Below are positions 17,770 to 25,681 of a DNA stretch of 64,000 nt, one piece after another. Positions within the stretch are counted from its first letter, which is position 1. Each line of letters opens with the position of its first letter. The translations under genes were made by a program, and so were the position numbers. Source of the stretch: Natrinema marinum (GTDB lineage: Archaea; Halobacteriota; Halobacteria; Halobacteriales; Natrialbaceae); NCBI RefSeq assembly GCF_024296685.1, contig NZ_CP100763.1, positions 2,914,001 through 2,978,000 of the forward strand, read 5' to 3'. The notes under the pieces are model-generated. The model made no database searches. It saw nothing but the letters and a program-made list of their open reading frames with translations, and was not told the DNA's origin.

Positions 17770-18956
17770 ATGGTCGATACGAGAAACAGATGTGCGACGG
17801 AGATATCGATCTCCTTTGGAGAGCTAGATGTGAAGAAAACACAAAAAGCGAGAGAGGCTTGGCCAGTCCTGGTGCTTACGGTGTCCGATCACGAGACGGA
17901 CCGGGAACTCGAGCTTCGCTTCGATACCCTATCAGCAAGTTCGTCGAGTTCACTGCCGGGGCGATTCTCGACGCGACCGACGGAGCACGTTCCTGGGCAG
18001 TGCCGGTGCGCTGGTACTATCGACGTGAGGGAGAGCAGGTCGAGAGCGGAGAGAGTTCACTGATTTACCGGCCAATGGAAGCAGAGACAGGTACGGTCGA
18101 GGTCGATCTCGTTCAGGTTTCTGGGGAGGTGGCACCCGAAGGCGGGAAAGGTCGCTTTGAGGAGGAGGTTGAACTCGAGTCAGAGCTGTCGATCGATCCA
18201 ATTCCGGTTTCAATCACGGAGCAGCTTGCAGCAGTGGCAGAGGCCGGTCAAGAGACGATAGCGTTCTACCGTGAGCATGGAATAGACCCGTCCACAGTCC
18301 GTGGTTCGCTACCGACGTTGGTTGAAGATGTAGAACTAGCACTAGAGTCTATCAAAGAGTGTTCCAGTTTAGTCTTCGATAGCTCGCTTGACGTATACGA
18401 AGAACTACTCCTAGAGAATTCCACGAGTGCTGACGATACCTTCGGACCAATCAGAGACGACTGGCTTCTTCATCGCGCCCGCGAGACCGACGCGATCGAG
18501 CAGCTAATCGACGAGCGGATTCGGCCCGCAGACGCGGACACGGCCCGACGTTGGTACAAGTCCTTGCTCCTGTCGTTCGAGGACGAGATTATAGAACGGA
18601 CGCTGGATGCGCTGGCCACTGAGCCGGATCAGGGTGCGATCGGTGGGTTACTGCTGTTCGTCTGGGACGACGGTCCACGGTTTGGGCCGCGAGCAATTTC
18701 GATTCTTGGGACACTGCTGGCAACGTCCGAGACGTTCGAGGAAACGCGAGAGGAACGCCGGTTCGTGCTCGAGCAACTCGAGGAGATCGCTACTCACTCC
18801 GAGCACGCTCACGTCCGAGCCGCGGCCGTCGAAGCACTCGGCCAGATCGGCGAGTCGCGCTCTCGAACAATCTTCGAGACGGCTCGCGACGACCCTGATC
18901 CCGAGGTTCGTGCTGCGGCGGAAGCGGCCCTCGAACGCCTTGAGGGCGACCGGTGA
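17770..18956 (+). pseudogene. HEAT-repeat protein gene interrupted by a frameshift
   Basis: Two frames make one plausible protein. From ATG at 17770 the first frame reads MVDTRNRCATEISISF to about ELELRFDT near 17930. A second frame then continues SKFVEFTAGAILDATDGARS to 18956, while the first frame drifts into Ser-rich nonsense and stops at 18063. The C-terminal 60 residues are HEAT-type: HVRAAAVEALGQIGESRS and PDPEVRAAAEAALERLE. The middle is acidic and alpha-rich. A TATA-like CTATTTTTAAG lies at 17712-17722, about 50 bases before the ATG. Function is unknown; HEAT repeats usually bind proteins. If the shift is a sequencing error, the gene is intact at about 395 residues. Confidence 0.65.
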
Positions 18957-19035
18957 ACTCTCCGGTATTAGCAGTCGCTGACGCGTTCGTGAACGATCGA
19001 GGACGGGAGCTAGTCGGTGTGACCAACACGCAGAC

Positions 19036-20427
19036 TTACACCAGCGGTTCGACCAGTTCCCGCCCCGCCTCGAGCAATGCCCGAATCCGCTCCTCGTCCT
19101 CGGCCTCGGCGTAGACCCGCAACACGGGCTCGGTCCCGCTGGGCCGCACGAGCAGCCAGGAGCCGTCGGCCAGCAGGAGCTTGAAGCCGTCGGCGGTGTT
19201 GATGTCCTCGACATCGGTTCCCGCCACGGTCGCGGGGATCTCGTCCTCGAGATCCGATACCACCCGTTCTTTCTCGTCGTCGGGGCAGTCCACGCTGATC
19301 TTGTCCTGGGCGACGGTGCCGTGGGCTTCGAGCAGGCGATCCACGCGCTCGTCTACCGGTTCGTCGGCGTGCATCGCGGCCGCGAGCAGGGCCATGAGGA
19401 CGCCATCCTTTTCGCGGACGTGGCCTCGGACGGTGAAGCCGCCCGATTCTTCGCCGCCGACCAAGGCGTCGCCGTCGGCCATCGCCTCGGCGACCCATTT
19501 GAAGCCGACGGGGACCTCGCGGACGGTTTCGCCGTGGGCCTCGGCGACCCGGTCGATCAGGTAGGTGGTCGAGACCGAGCGCACCGCCGCGCCTGACTCG
19601 TCCTCGAGCAGATAGTCGTAGAGCGCAGCGAAAAAGAGATTCTCGTCCAGATAGCCGCGTTCGGGCGTGACGATGGCGATCCGGTCGGCGTCGCCGTCGT
19701 TGGCGATGCCGAGGTCGACGCCGTCGTCCGCTCTGACAGCTTCGATCAGCGCCTCGAGGTTCTCGGCGGCGGGTTCGGGCGAGCCGCCACCGAAATCGGG
19801 ATCGCGTTCACAGCGCAGGCGCTCGACGGTGGCTCCGGCGCGCTCGAGGAGGGCATCGGTCGTGTCGCGGCCGCTGCCGTGCATGGCGTCGTAGGCGACG
19901 GTCAGCCCCGAGAGGTCGGCGTCGCCCGCCAGTTCCGCGACCAGCTCGAGGGCGGCGTCGGCGTGCGATCCGGCGAAGTCGACCTCGCTGACGGTCCCGT
20001 GCTGGTCCTCGGGAAGCGGGTCGGGTTCGGCGAGCCGCGCCGCGATGGCGTCGGTGACGGCGGGCAGCGCCGGCGCGCCGTCCTCGGGGATGAACTTCAC
20101 GCCGTTGTACTCCGGCGGGTTGTGCGAGGCCGTGATGACGAGCCCGCCCGCGAGGTCTCGCTCGACGATCGCGTGGGCGACCAGCGGCGTCGGCCGGTCG
20201 CGGTCGGAGAGCAACACGTCGATGCCGTTCGCACACAGCACTCGCGCCAGTTCTTCGGCGAACCCGCGCGAGGTCTCGCGGGCGTCGTACCCCACCGCCA
20301 CCGGCCCCTCGAGCCCCTCGTCGGCGAGGTACGTCGCGACCGCCTGCCCCACCATCCGAACTCGGGGGGCCGTAAACTCCTCGAGCGTCGCCCGCCAGCC
20401 GTCGGTGCCGAAGCTGATCGTCTCCAT
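19036..20427 (-). CDS. Phosphohexomutase (phosphoglucomutase/phosphomannomutase family)
   Basis: 463 residues with all four active-site loops: TASHNPPEYNG with the phosphoserine at S101, metal loop DGDADR (about 242-247), sugar loop GGEESGG, and phosphate-binding RPSGTEP near the C-terminus. It interconverts hexose 1- and 6-phosphates in the cytoplasm. The family includes glucose, mannose and glucosamine mutases, and sequence alone does not settle which. Length is normal. It begins the core genome again after the island, convergent with it. Confidence 0.92.
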   Translation of the reverse strand: METISFGTDGWRATLEEFTAPRVRMVGQAVATYLADEGLEGPVAVGYDARETSRGFAEELARVLCANGIDVLLSDRDRPTPLVAHAIVERDLAGGLVITASHNPPEYNGVKFIPEDGAPALPAVTDAIAARLAEPDPLPEDQHGTVSEVDFAGSHADAALELVAELAGDADLSGLTVAYDAMHGSGRDTTDALLERAGATVERLRCERDPDFGGGSPEPAAENLEALIEAVRADDGVDLGIANDGDADRIAIVTPERGYLDENLFFAALYDYLLEDESGAAVRSVSTTYLIDRVAEAHGETVREVPVGFKWVAEAMADGDALVGGEESGGFTVRGHVREKDGVLMALLAAAMHADEPVDERVDRLLEAHGTVAQDKISVDCPDDEKERVVSDLEDEIPATVAGTDVEDINTADGFKLLLADGSWLLVRPSGTEPVLRVYAEAEDEERIRALLEAGRELVEPLV

Positions 20428-20499
20428 GCGCGGACCCTCGTCAGCCGGTGCGAAAAAAGCGACGGGACGGTCCAGCCCGTGCGACTCGAGCGAACGCGG

Positions 20500-21498
20500 T
20501 CAGACGTCGACGTCGGCCAGACGCTGTTCGAAGAGGCGCTCGCCGGTCTCTTCGCAGGTGACCGCGACGACCTCGTGGGAGCTACAACAGGATTCGACGA
20601 CTTCCTCGCCCATCTGGACGTTCCCGCCCGAGGGACAGGTCTCGAGGAACATCCGGAGCCCGTTGAGGACCTCGCCTTTCGTCTCGGGGGGGACGGCGTC
20701 CCAGTCGTCGACCCAGGAGGCGAAGGCGCGGCTGGCGGCGACGTCGGCGATCAACGCGGCGCGAGAGGGCCAGCGGCCGGCCCCGCCGGAGCGCGAGAGC
20801 AGCCGGTAGGTATCGTCCTGCGAATCGAGTTCGAACTCGTCGGGGTCGGCCTCGAAGCCGAACGCGTCGACGGCCGCCGCGGCGTCGACGCCGCCCTCGT
20901 CGAGCGGTTCGATCTCGTCGAACCAGTCGGCCTCGAACGGGTCGGTGAGACAGAGGTCGTCCCGCTCTTCGCAGGGCTCGAGGACCTCGTGATCGAGGAA
21001 GAACGTCTCGAGATCGGTGATCTCGGGCGCGTCGGCGTCGGTCGACGCCTCGGCGGGTCGGTCCGCTGCCGGCTCCGTCTCGTCGGGACCGTCGGCCTCG
21101 TCGACGTCGGCTTCGTCGAAGGTCGCGACATCGTCCGCGGGCGGCGACGGGTCCGTGGAATCGGCGACGCTGATCGACTCGGCGTCTCGCGACGTCGCGG
21201 TATCGACGCCGCCGAGTCCGCTGGCTACCTCGGATTCGGGGTCCTTGCCGAACCAGCGCAGGACCGCCGGCGGGAGGTATCGCTTCGTCAGCGTCGGCGT
21301 TCCGGGGACGAGATAACCGCGGAGGTAGATCAGCGCGAGCGAGACGCCGACGGCGACGAGACCGCCGAGTCGGGACTTGCGCGCGACGAGCGAGCCCACC
21401 ACCGCCGCGATGAGGAGGTTCAACACGGTACACGGTTCACACCGGTTCTCACCGGTGTACTCGGGTTGCTTCAGATCGTCGACGACGTCGATTTGCAT
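20500..21498 (-). CDS. Haloarchaeal membrane-anchored protein of unknown function
   Basis: 332 residues. A CEPCTVLNLLIAAVVG segment (cysteine pair followed by a hydrophobic stretch) and VAVGVSLALIYLRGYLV suggest two membrane helices within residues 20-65. A 90-residue acidic, disordered linker follows, then a C-terminal globular domain with CEERDDLCLTDP and ETCPSGGNVQMGEEVVESCC, rich in cysteine. I do not recognise the family; the layout resembles conserved hypothetical proteins of haloarchaea. It lies between the mutase and the GIY-YIG gene on the same strand. Confidence 0.7.
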   Translation of the reverse strand: MQIDVVDDLKQPEYTGENRCEPCTVLNLLIAAVVGSLVARKSRLGGLVAVGVSLALIYLRGYLVPGTPTLTKRYLPPAVLRWFGKDPESEVASGLGGVDTATSRDAESISVADSTDPSPPADDVATFDEADVDEADGPDETEPAADRPAEASTDADAPEITDLETFFLDHEVLEPCEERDDLCLTDPFEADWFDEIEPLDEGGVDAAAAVDAFGFEADPDEFELDSQDDTYRLLSRSGGAGRWPSRAALIADVAASRAFASWVDDWDAVPPETKGEVLNGLRMFLETCPSGGNVQMGEEVVESCCSSHEVVAVTCEETGERLFEQRLADVDV

Positions 21499-21588
21499 CT
21501 CGAGGAGAGTATCACGTCCGAGAGATATCTATTTTTCGGACGGGTGAGGAAAGATAATAGCGGACGACCCAGCGGGCGGACGACGGCG

Positions 21589-21837
21589 TCACTCGAGGCC
21601 GACGAGCCGTTCCTTCTCGGCGCGGCGCAGTTGCTTGATCTCGTACTCGCGGGACATCGCCGCTGATTTCGAGTCGAAGCGCTCGTGGTAGCGGAGTTCC
21701 ACCGGCGTTCGCCCGCGCGTGTACTTGGCGCCGTCGCCGGCGTCGTGTTCGGCGACGCGTCGCTCGAGGTCGGTCGTGTAGCCGGTGTACAGCGAGCCGT
21801 CGGCGCACTCGAGGACGTAGACCACGTGCTCGGTCAT
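21589..21837 (-). CDS. GIY-YIG nuclease domain protein (UPF0213/YhbQ-like)
   Basis: 82 residues from ATG at 21837 ([14 protein letters not shown]). The single domain has [29 protein letters not shown], with Y and the conserved R of GIY-YIG, and a C-terminal [17 protein letters not shown] carrying the catalytic Glu. The ORF start nine codons upstream is less likely. This compact group (YhbQ-like) is common and of uncertain role, probably DNA repair-related. Confidence 0.88.
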   Translation of the reverse strand: MTEHVVYVLECADGSLYTGYTTDLERRVAEHDAGDGAKYTRGRTPVELRYHERFDSKSAAMSREYEIKQLRRAEKERLVGLE

Positions 21838-21909
21838 TGGCTGTGAAAACATGCGGGTGCACAAAAAGCGTCACGTCCGTGGGGGCGCGTGGTGATCGGT
21901 CGCGATGCG

Positions 21910-22059
21910 TTACGCGCCGCGAGCGCGCTCTTTCGCGGCTTCCGCGATTCCGGCATTGGCCGAACAACTGACACACGCGTGGATCTCGCCGCGTTCGTTG
22001 GCGAAGACACGCGCGAAGCGTTCGGAGACGTGCGCGCCGCAGTGGTCACACTTGGGCAT
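21910..22059 (-). CDS. Small zinc-finger protein (DUF7563-like)
   Basis: 49 residues from ATG at 22059: MPKCDHCGAHVSERFARVF, then HACVSCSANAGIAEAA. Two CxxC pairs (residues 4/7 and 29/32) make one zinc-binding site. Such mini zinc-finger proteins are frequent in haloarchaea and thought to have regulatory or RNA-related roles (from memory). The promoter palindrome at 22104-22115 lies about 50 bases before its start. Confidence 0.8.
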   Translation of the reverse strand: MPKCDHCGAHVSERFARVFANERGEIHACVSCSANAGIAEAAKERARGA

Positions 22060-22103
22060 TGGTCACACCGGCCGAAGCCGGTACTACGCACTACCGGGTG
22101 AAC

Positions 22104-22115
22104 GGTTAAATAACC
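22104..22115 (-). promoter_or_regulatory. TATA element of the small zinc-finger gene
   Basis: On the minus strand GGTTATTTAACC, an inverted repeat with arms GGTTA/TAACC, lies about 45-55 bases before the ATG at 22059. The TTATTTAA core fits a haloarchaeal TATA box, giving a leader of about 20 bases. Confidence 0.5.
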
Positions 22116-22178
22116 TTCTCCAAACGCTGTTTGGGTTTCCGGTTGTGGGAAGTATTTTTTCGAGATCGAGTGTGCACG

Positions 22179-22937
22179 TTAGTCGCGAGCGGCGCCGATC
22201 GCTCGCGCGATCAGCGTCGCCTGGGCGCCGGCGACGAACCCTGCGTCGATGTTGACGACGGACAGCACGGTACAGGACTGCAACATCCCGGCGAGCGCTG
22301 CCTGGCCGTCGCCCCTGTGGCCGTAGCCGCTCGAGACGGGAACGGCGATGACCGGCGTATCGACGAGGCCGGCGACGACGGTCGGCAGCGCGCCTTCACG
22401 GCCGGCGGCGACGATCAGCACGTCGGCGTCGCGGAGTCGGTCGAGTTGGTCCAAGGTTCGGGACAGTGCCGCGACGCCGATATCGTGGACTCGATCGACC
22501 GTCGCACCGGCGTCTTCGCAGACGAGCGCCGCCTCGTCGGCGACCCACTCGTCGACCGTCCCACCGGTCGCGATCCCCACCGTCGCCGCGAGTTCGGGCG
22601 GCTCGTAGTCGGGCATCGCGACGTGGACCGTCGGCCCACGCCGATCGATCGTCGCGTCCGGAACCGTCTCCGTGACGAGCGTCTCGAGGGCGTCGAACTG
22701 CGGTTCCGACACCCGAGTGAGGAGCGCACGGTCCGTCGTCTCGAGTGCGGTTTCGGCGAGTGCGACGACCTGGGCGATCGACTTCCCGTCGGCGAAGATC
22801 GCCTCCGGGACGCCGCGGCGGCGGTCGCGAGCGGCGTCGAACCGACCCGCCTCGCCGGTGGCGTAGCCCCTGAGTTCGGCTTCGGCCTGGGCCGGCGACA
22901 GCGAGCCGTCGGCGACGGCCTCGAGGAGTTCGCGCAT
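22179..22937 (-). CDS. larB: Nickel pincer cofactor biosynthesis protein LarB
   Basis: 252 residues from ATG at 22937 (MRELLEAVADGSLSPAQAEAELRG). The N-terminal helix pair, GRFDAARDRRRGVPEAIFADGK, then the PurE-like core LIVAAGREGALPTVVAGL and PVIAVPVSSGYGHRGDGQAALAGMLQSC mark LarB. It carboxylates and hydrolyses nicotinic acid adenine dinucleotide at the start of nickel-pincer cofactor synthesis for lactate racemase-type enzymes. The expected partners LarC, LarE and LarA are not in this window. The longer open frame upstream is not supported. Confidence 0.9.
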   Translation of the reverse strand: MRELLEAVADGSLSPAQAEAELRGYATGEAGRFDAARDRRRGVPEAIFADGKSIAQVVALAETALETTDRALLTRVSEPQFDALETLVTETVPDATIDRRGPTVHVAMPDYEPPELAATVGIATGGTVDEWVADEAALVCEDAGATVDRVHDIGVAALSRTLDQLDRLRDADVLIVAAGREGALPTVVAGLVDTPVIAVPVSSGYGHRGDGQAALAGMLQSCTVLSVVNIDAGFVAGAQATLIARAIGAARD

Positions 22938-23167
22938 ACTCGTCTTCGACGGCCGACGTACTCGAATCCGTCGCCCTGTCTCGGAGCGAATCGGATCAGT
23001 GCCGAACGCGTGTGCGAGGCCCGGAGAGCGCGCGCGAGCCGCGTTCCGGGGTTCGATCGGGACGAAACGGGGGCCGGGCCGCTCATCAAACATATACTTT
23101 CCGGTGATTCTGGGCTCCGAAACGGGCGAATGAACCGCTGCAACCCCCGTATTTCCGCCCCTAACCA

Positions 23168-23180
23168 GAATTTTTATATG
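23168..23180 (+). promoter_or_regulatory. TATA box of the histone-fold gene
   Basis: GAATTTTTATATGGGG places TTTTATAT about 28-36 bases before the ATG at 23206. That spacing is the leaderless arrangement, or a leader of only a few bases, and indicates a strong promoter. Confidence 0.65.
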
Positions 23181-23205
23181 GGGTAACGGGAAACGGATAC
23201 ATCGT

Positions 23206-23373
23206 ATGGCAGACCTTATCGTCAAAGCCGCCGTGAAGGAAGCGCTCGATGACAAAAACGTAGCCTCGGACTTCTACGACGCGCTCGACGACGAAGTCTC
23301 CGAGCTGCTCGAAGACGCCGCCCGACGAGCCGAGGCCAACGACCGGAAGACGGTCCAGCCCCGCGACCTGTAA
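23206..23373 (+). CDS. DUF1931-type small histone-fold protein
   Basis: 55 residues: MADLIVKAAVKEALDDKNVA, then YDALDDEVSELLEDAARRAEAN, then KTVQPRDL. The pattern of short helix, strand, long helix with DE and ARRAEANDRKTVQPRDL at the end is a single histone fold in the DUF1931 group. Such proteins may bind DNA or act as minor nucleoid proteins. It is translated from its own strong promoter and followed by a T-tract, so the unit is monocistronic. It is absent from automated calls at a 60-residue cut-off. Confidence 0.88.
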   Translation: MADLIVKAAVKEALDDKNVASDFYDALDDEVSELLEDAARRAEANDRKTVQPRDL

Positions 23374-23391
23374 GGAACGCCACGCGAGACG

Positions 23392-23398
23392 TTTTTTT
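23392..23398 (+). terminator. T-tract terminator after the histone gene
   Basis: Seven consecutive T (GTTTTTTTCGG) begin 18 bases after the stop codon of the DUF1931 gene. Archaeal transcription often ends at such U-runs without a hairpin. Confidence 0.6.
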
Positions 23399-23539
23399 CG
23401 GCCGCTAATCGACCAGCCGCGCCGCTACCCAGCGGATCCGCGACGAGACTCGTGACCAGCGACAGCGGGGCTACTCGGCAGCCAGTGGACGGCTGCCGGC
23501 TCGAGTTTTTTGCCCCCCGCCGTGGTACGGCCGTGACAC

Positions 23540-23998
23540 ATGTTACGCAAACTCCTCGTCGGCTTCGGGCTCGTCGAGATCGTCAAGCCCGAGCCGATCA
23601 TCGGGGCGTGCGAACGGATCGGACTGCGAAACCCCGAGTCGGTAAAGCGACGACCGCTGGCGCAGTCGGGGGCGCGACTCGAGGGGCTGGTCTTCGTCTG
23701 GCTGCTCGTCCGCGGTCGGAAGGGGTCGACGCTGGTCAGCGGACTCCTCGGGCTTGCCGGGCTGGCGCTCGTGATGCTTCCCCGGCCGATGATCACGCTC
23801 AGCCAGCACCTGGTCTATACGAACACCGACGACCTCGAGCTACAGCCGTGGGTGGTCCCGGCAGCGCGGCTGCTGGGTGTCCTCTACCTGACCGTCACGC
23901 TGCTCTCCCGGAGCACGGGCGAGGCGACGGCGACCGAGAGCGATAGCGACAGCGAAACCGAAGAATCGACGCGTCGGCTCCGGCTCACCTCGCGCTGA
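23540..23998 (+). CDS. Haloarchaeal membrane protein of unknown function
   Basis: 152 residues. MLRKLLVGFGLVEIVKPEPI begins a short amphipathic part, then hydrophobic segments LVFVWLLVRGRK, VSGLLGLAGLALVMLP and AARLLGVLYLTVTLLS, giving two or three membrane passes. The C-terminus (GEATATESDSDSETEES) is a disordered acidic tail. I do not recognise the family. It is preceded by an unremarkable gap of 140 bases. Confidence 0.65.
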   Translation: MLRKLLVGFGLVEIVKPEPIIGACERIGLRNPESVKRRPLAQSGARLEGLVFVWLLVRGRKGSTLVSGLLGLAGLALVMLPRPMITLSQHLVYTNTDDLELQPWVVPAARLLGVLYLTVTLLSRSTGEATATESDSDSETEESTRRLRLTSR

Positions 23999-24067
23999 GC
24001 GCCGACCTGCTCGGCGTGCGACCCGCGCTGCAGCCGAAAGCGACTGCCGCGTCGGCTGGCCAGACGG

Positions 24068-24775
24068 TCAGTAGCGGCGAACCGAGACGCCGTCCGCCGA
24101 ACCGACGTAGGTCGCGTCGGCCAGCCCGACGAACAGCCCGTGTTCGACGATGCCCGGAATCCGCGAGAGCCGTGCCGCCAGCGCGTCGGGGTCGTCGATC
24201 GCCCCGAACGCACAGTCGAAGACGAGGTTGCCGTTGTCGGTCACGACGGGGCCGTCCTTTCGCTCGGCGTCCCGGAGCGTCGGCTCGCCGCCCATCTCGC
24301 GGAGGCGCTCGGCGACGACTGGGCGAGCGTCCGGGAGGACTTCGACGGGTACCGGCCGCTCGAGCCGATCGGCGAGCTTCGAGGGATCGGCGACGACGAC
24401 GAACCGGTCCGCGGCCGCATCGATCAGTTTCTCTCGCGCGTGGGCCGCGCCGCCGCCCTTGATCAGCGCGCCGTGGCTCCCCCCTTCGGGATCGTCGACG
24501 ACCTGATCCGCGCCGTCGATCGCGAGGTCGACGCCGTCGACCGCGTCGAGGTCGGTCAGGGGGATGCCGACCTCGAGCGCCAACCGGCGCGATTGAAACG
24601 AGGTGGGGATCCCGCGAATCTCGAGGCCGTCGTCCACAGCCCGGCCGAGCGCCCGGATCGCGTGGGCGGTCGTCGAGCCGGTGCCGAGCCCGACGACGAA
24701 CCCGTCCTCGACGTCCTCGGCCGCGCGCTCGCCGGCGCGGCGCTTCGCCCCATCGGAGCCGCCCTCCGTCTTCAT
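24068..24775 (-). CDS. rpiA: Ribose-5-phosphate isomerase A
   Basis: 235 residues with the RpiA motifs: GLGTGSTTAHAI (substrate-phosphate loop), TSFQSRRLALEVGI, DLAIDGADQV, KGGGAAHAREKLID with the catalytic Glu, and VEVLP. It interconverts ribulose 5-phosphate and ribose 5-phosphate, supplying PRPP for purine and histidine synthesis. Length is normal for the family. It is transcribed toward the DUF1931 side and is divergent from the ABC transporter genes. Confidence 0.93.
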   Translation of the reverse strand: MKTEGGSDGAKRRAGERAAEDVEDGFVVGLGTGSTTAHAIRALGRAVDDGLEIRGIPTSFQSRRLALEVGIPLTDLDAVDGVDLAIDGADQVVDDPEGGSHGALIKGGGAAHAREKLIDAAADRFVVVADPSKLADRLERPVPVEVLPDARPVVAERLREMGGEPTLRDAERKDGPVVTDNGNLVFDCAFGAIDDPDALAARLSRIPGIVEHGLFVGLADATYVGSADGVSVRRY

Positions 24776-24888
24776 GCTTGCTCAAGCGAGCGGCGACGGG
24801 AAAAGCGTTGCATCTCGACGCGAGGTCCGCCCCGTGGCACTCGGTACCGCCGCGACGCACCGAAGTCGCCCCTCGTTGCGCAGAACAT

Positions 24889-24900
24889 TTTTTAAATAGT
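24889..24900 (+). promoter_or_regulatory. TATA box of the ABC transporter operon
   Basis: CATTTTTTAAATAGTCC lies about 17-28 bases before the ATG at 24917. The TTTAAATA core fits a leaderless or near-leaderless start for the two-gene transporter unit. Confidence 0.6.
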
Positions 24901-24916
24901 CCGTGGTCCACCCCGC

Positions 24917-25681
24917 ATGGCGACTTCGGGCACGGCCGTCTCCCTCTCGAGCGTCCGCAAAACCTACCGTATCGGCGAACCCGTCCACGCCCTCGACGGC
25001 GTCACACTCGAGGTGCCGCAGGGATCGTACACCGCGATCATGGGTCCCAGCGGCTCCGGGAAGTCGACGCTGATGAACCTCGTCGGCTGTCTCGACACGC
25101 CGACCGAGGGCGAGGTCGTCGTCGGCGGCCGCGAGGTGGGCGCGCTGAGCGACCGCGAGCGAACGCGTCTCCGGGGGACCGAGGTCGGCTTCGTCTTCCA
25201 GACGTTCAACCTGATGCCGCGGTTGAACGCCGTCGAGAACGTCGCGCTGCCGCAGCTGTTTCAGGGTGTCGACCGGACGGAGCGTCGAGAGCGGGCGCGC
25301 GATCTGCTCGAGCGCGTCGGGCTGGCCGATCGGGGCGATCACCTGCCGAACGAGCTTTCGGGCGGCCAGCGCCAGCGGGTCGCGCTCGCGCGGGCGCTGA
25401 TCAACGAGCCGGCGATCGTGCTGGCCGACGAGCCGTCCGGGAACCTCGATACCGAGACCGAGGCCGAAATCCTCGATCTCTTCGACGAGTTCCACGACGC
25501 CGGGACGACGATGCTGGTGGTCACCCACGAGCGCCACGTCGCCGAGCGCGCCGAGCGGATCGTTCACCTCCTCGACGGGAAGATCGAGCGGATCGAGGAG
25601 CTCGACGGTGCCGGCGCGGCCGGCACGTCGCAGGCCGATTCGGCGACGGGCGGCTCGAGTGCGGGAGGCGATTCCGAATGA
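24917..25681 (+). CDS. ABC transporter ATP-binding protein (MacB/LolD type)
   Basis: 254 residues. Walker A GPSGSGKS (near 50-57), Q-loop FVFQTFNLMP, signature LSGGQRQRVALARAL, Walker B IVLADEPSG, switch His in VVTHERH. The best match is the LolD/MacB group that energises FtsX-like permeases rather than solute importers. The C-terminal 30 residues are a Gly/Ser-rich tail. The stop overlaps the start of the permease (ATGA), so translation is coupled. Confidence 0.92.
   Translation: MATSGTAVSLSSVRKTYRIGEPVHALDGVTLEVPQGSYTAIMGPSGSGKSTLMNLVGCLDTPTEGEVVVGGREVGALSDRERTRLRGTEVGFVFQTFNLMPRLNAVENVALPQLFQGVDRTERRERARDLLERVGLADRGDHLPNELSGGQRQRVALARALINEPAIVLADEPSGNLDTETEAEILDLFDEFHDAGTTMLVVTHERHVAERAERIVHLLDGKIERIEELDGAGAAGTSQADSATGGSSAGGDSE

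Noticed and set aside
24778-25677. 300-codon N-terminal extension of the permease frame
   Set aside because: It overlaps the ABC ATPase gene in another frame and is Arg-rich; the real start is the ATGA overlap at 25678.
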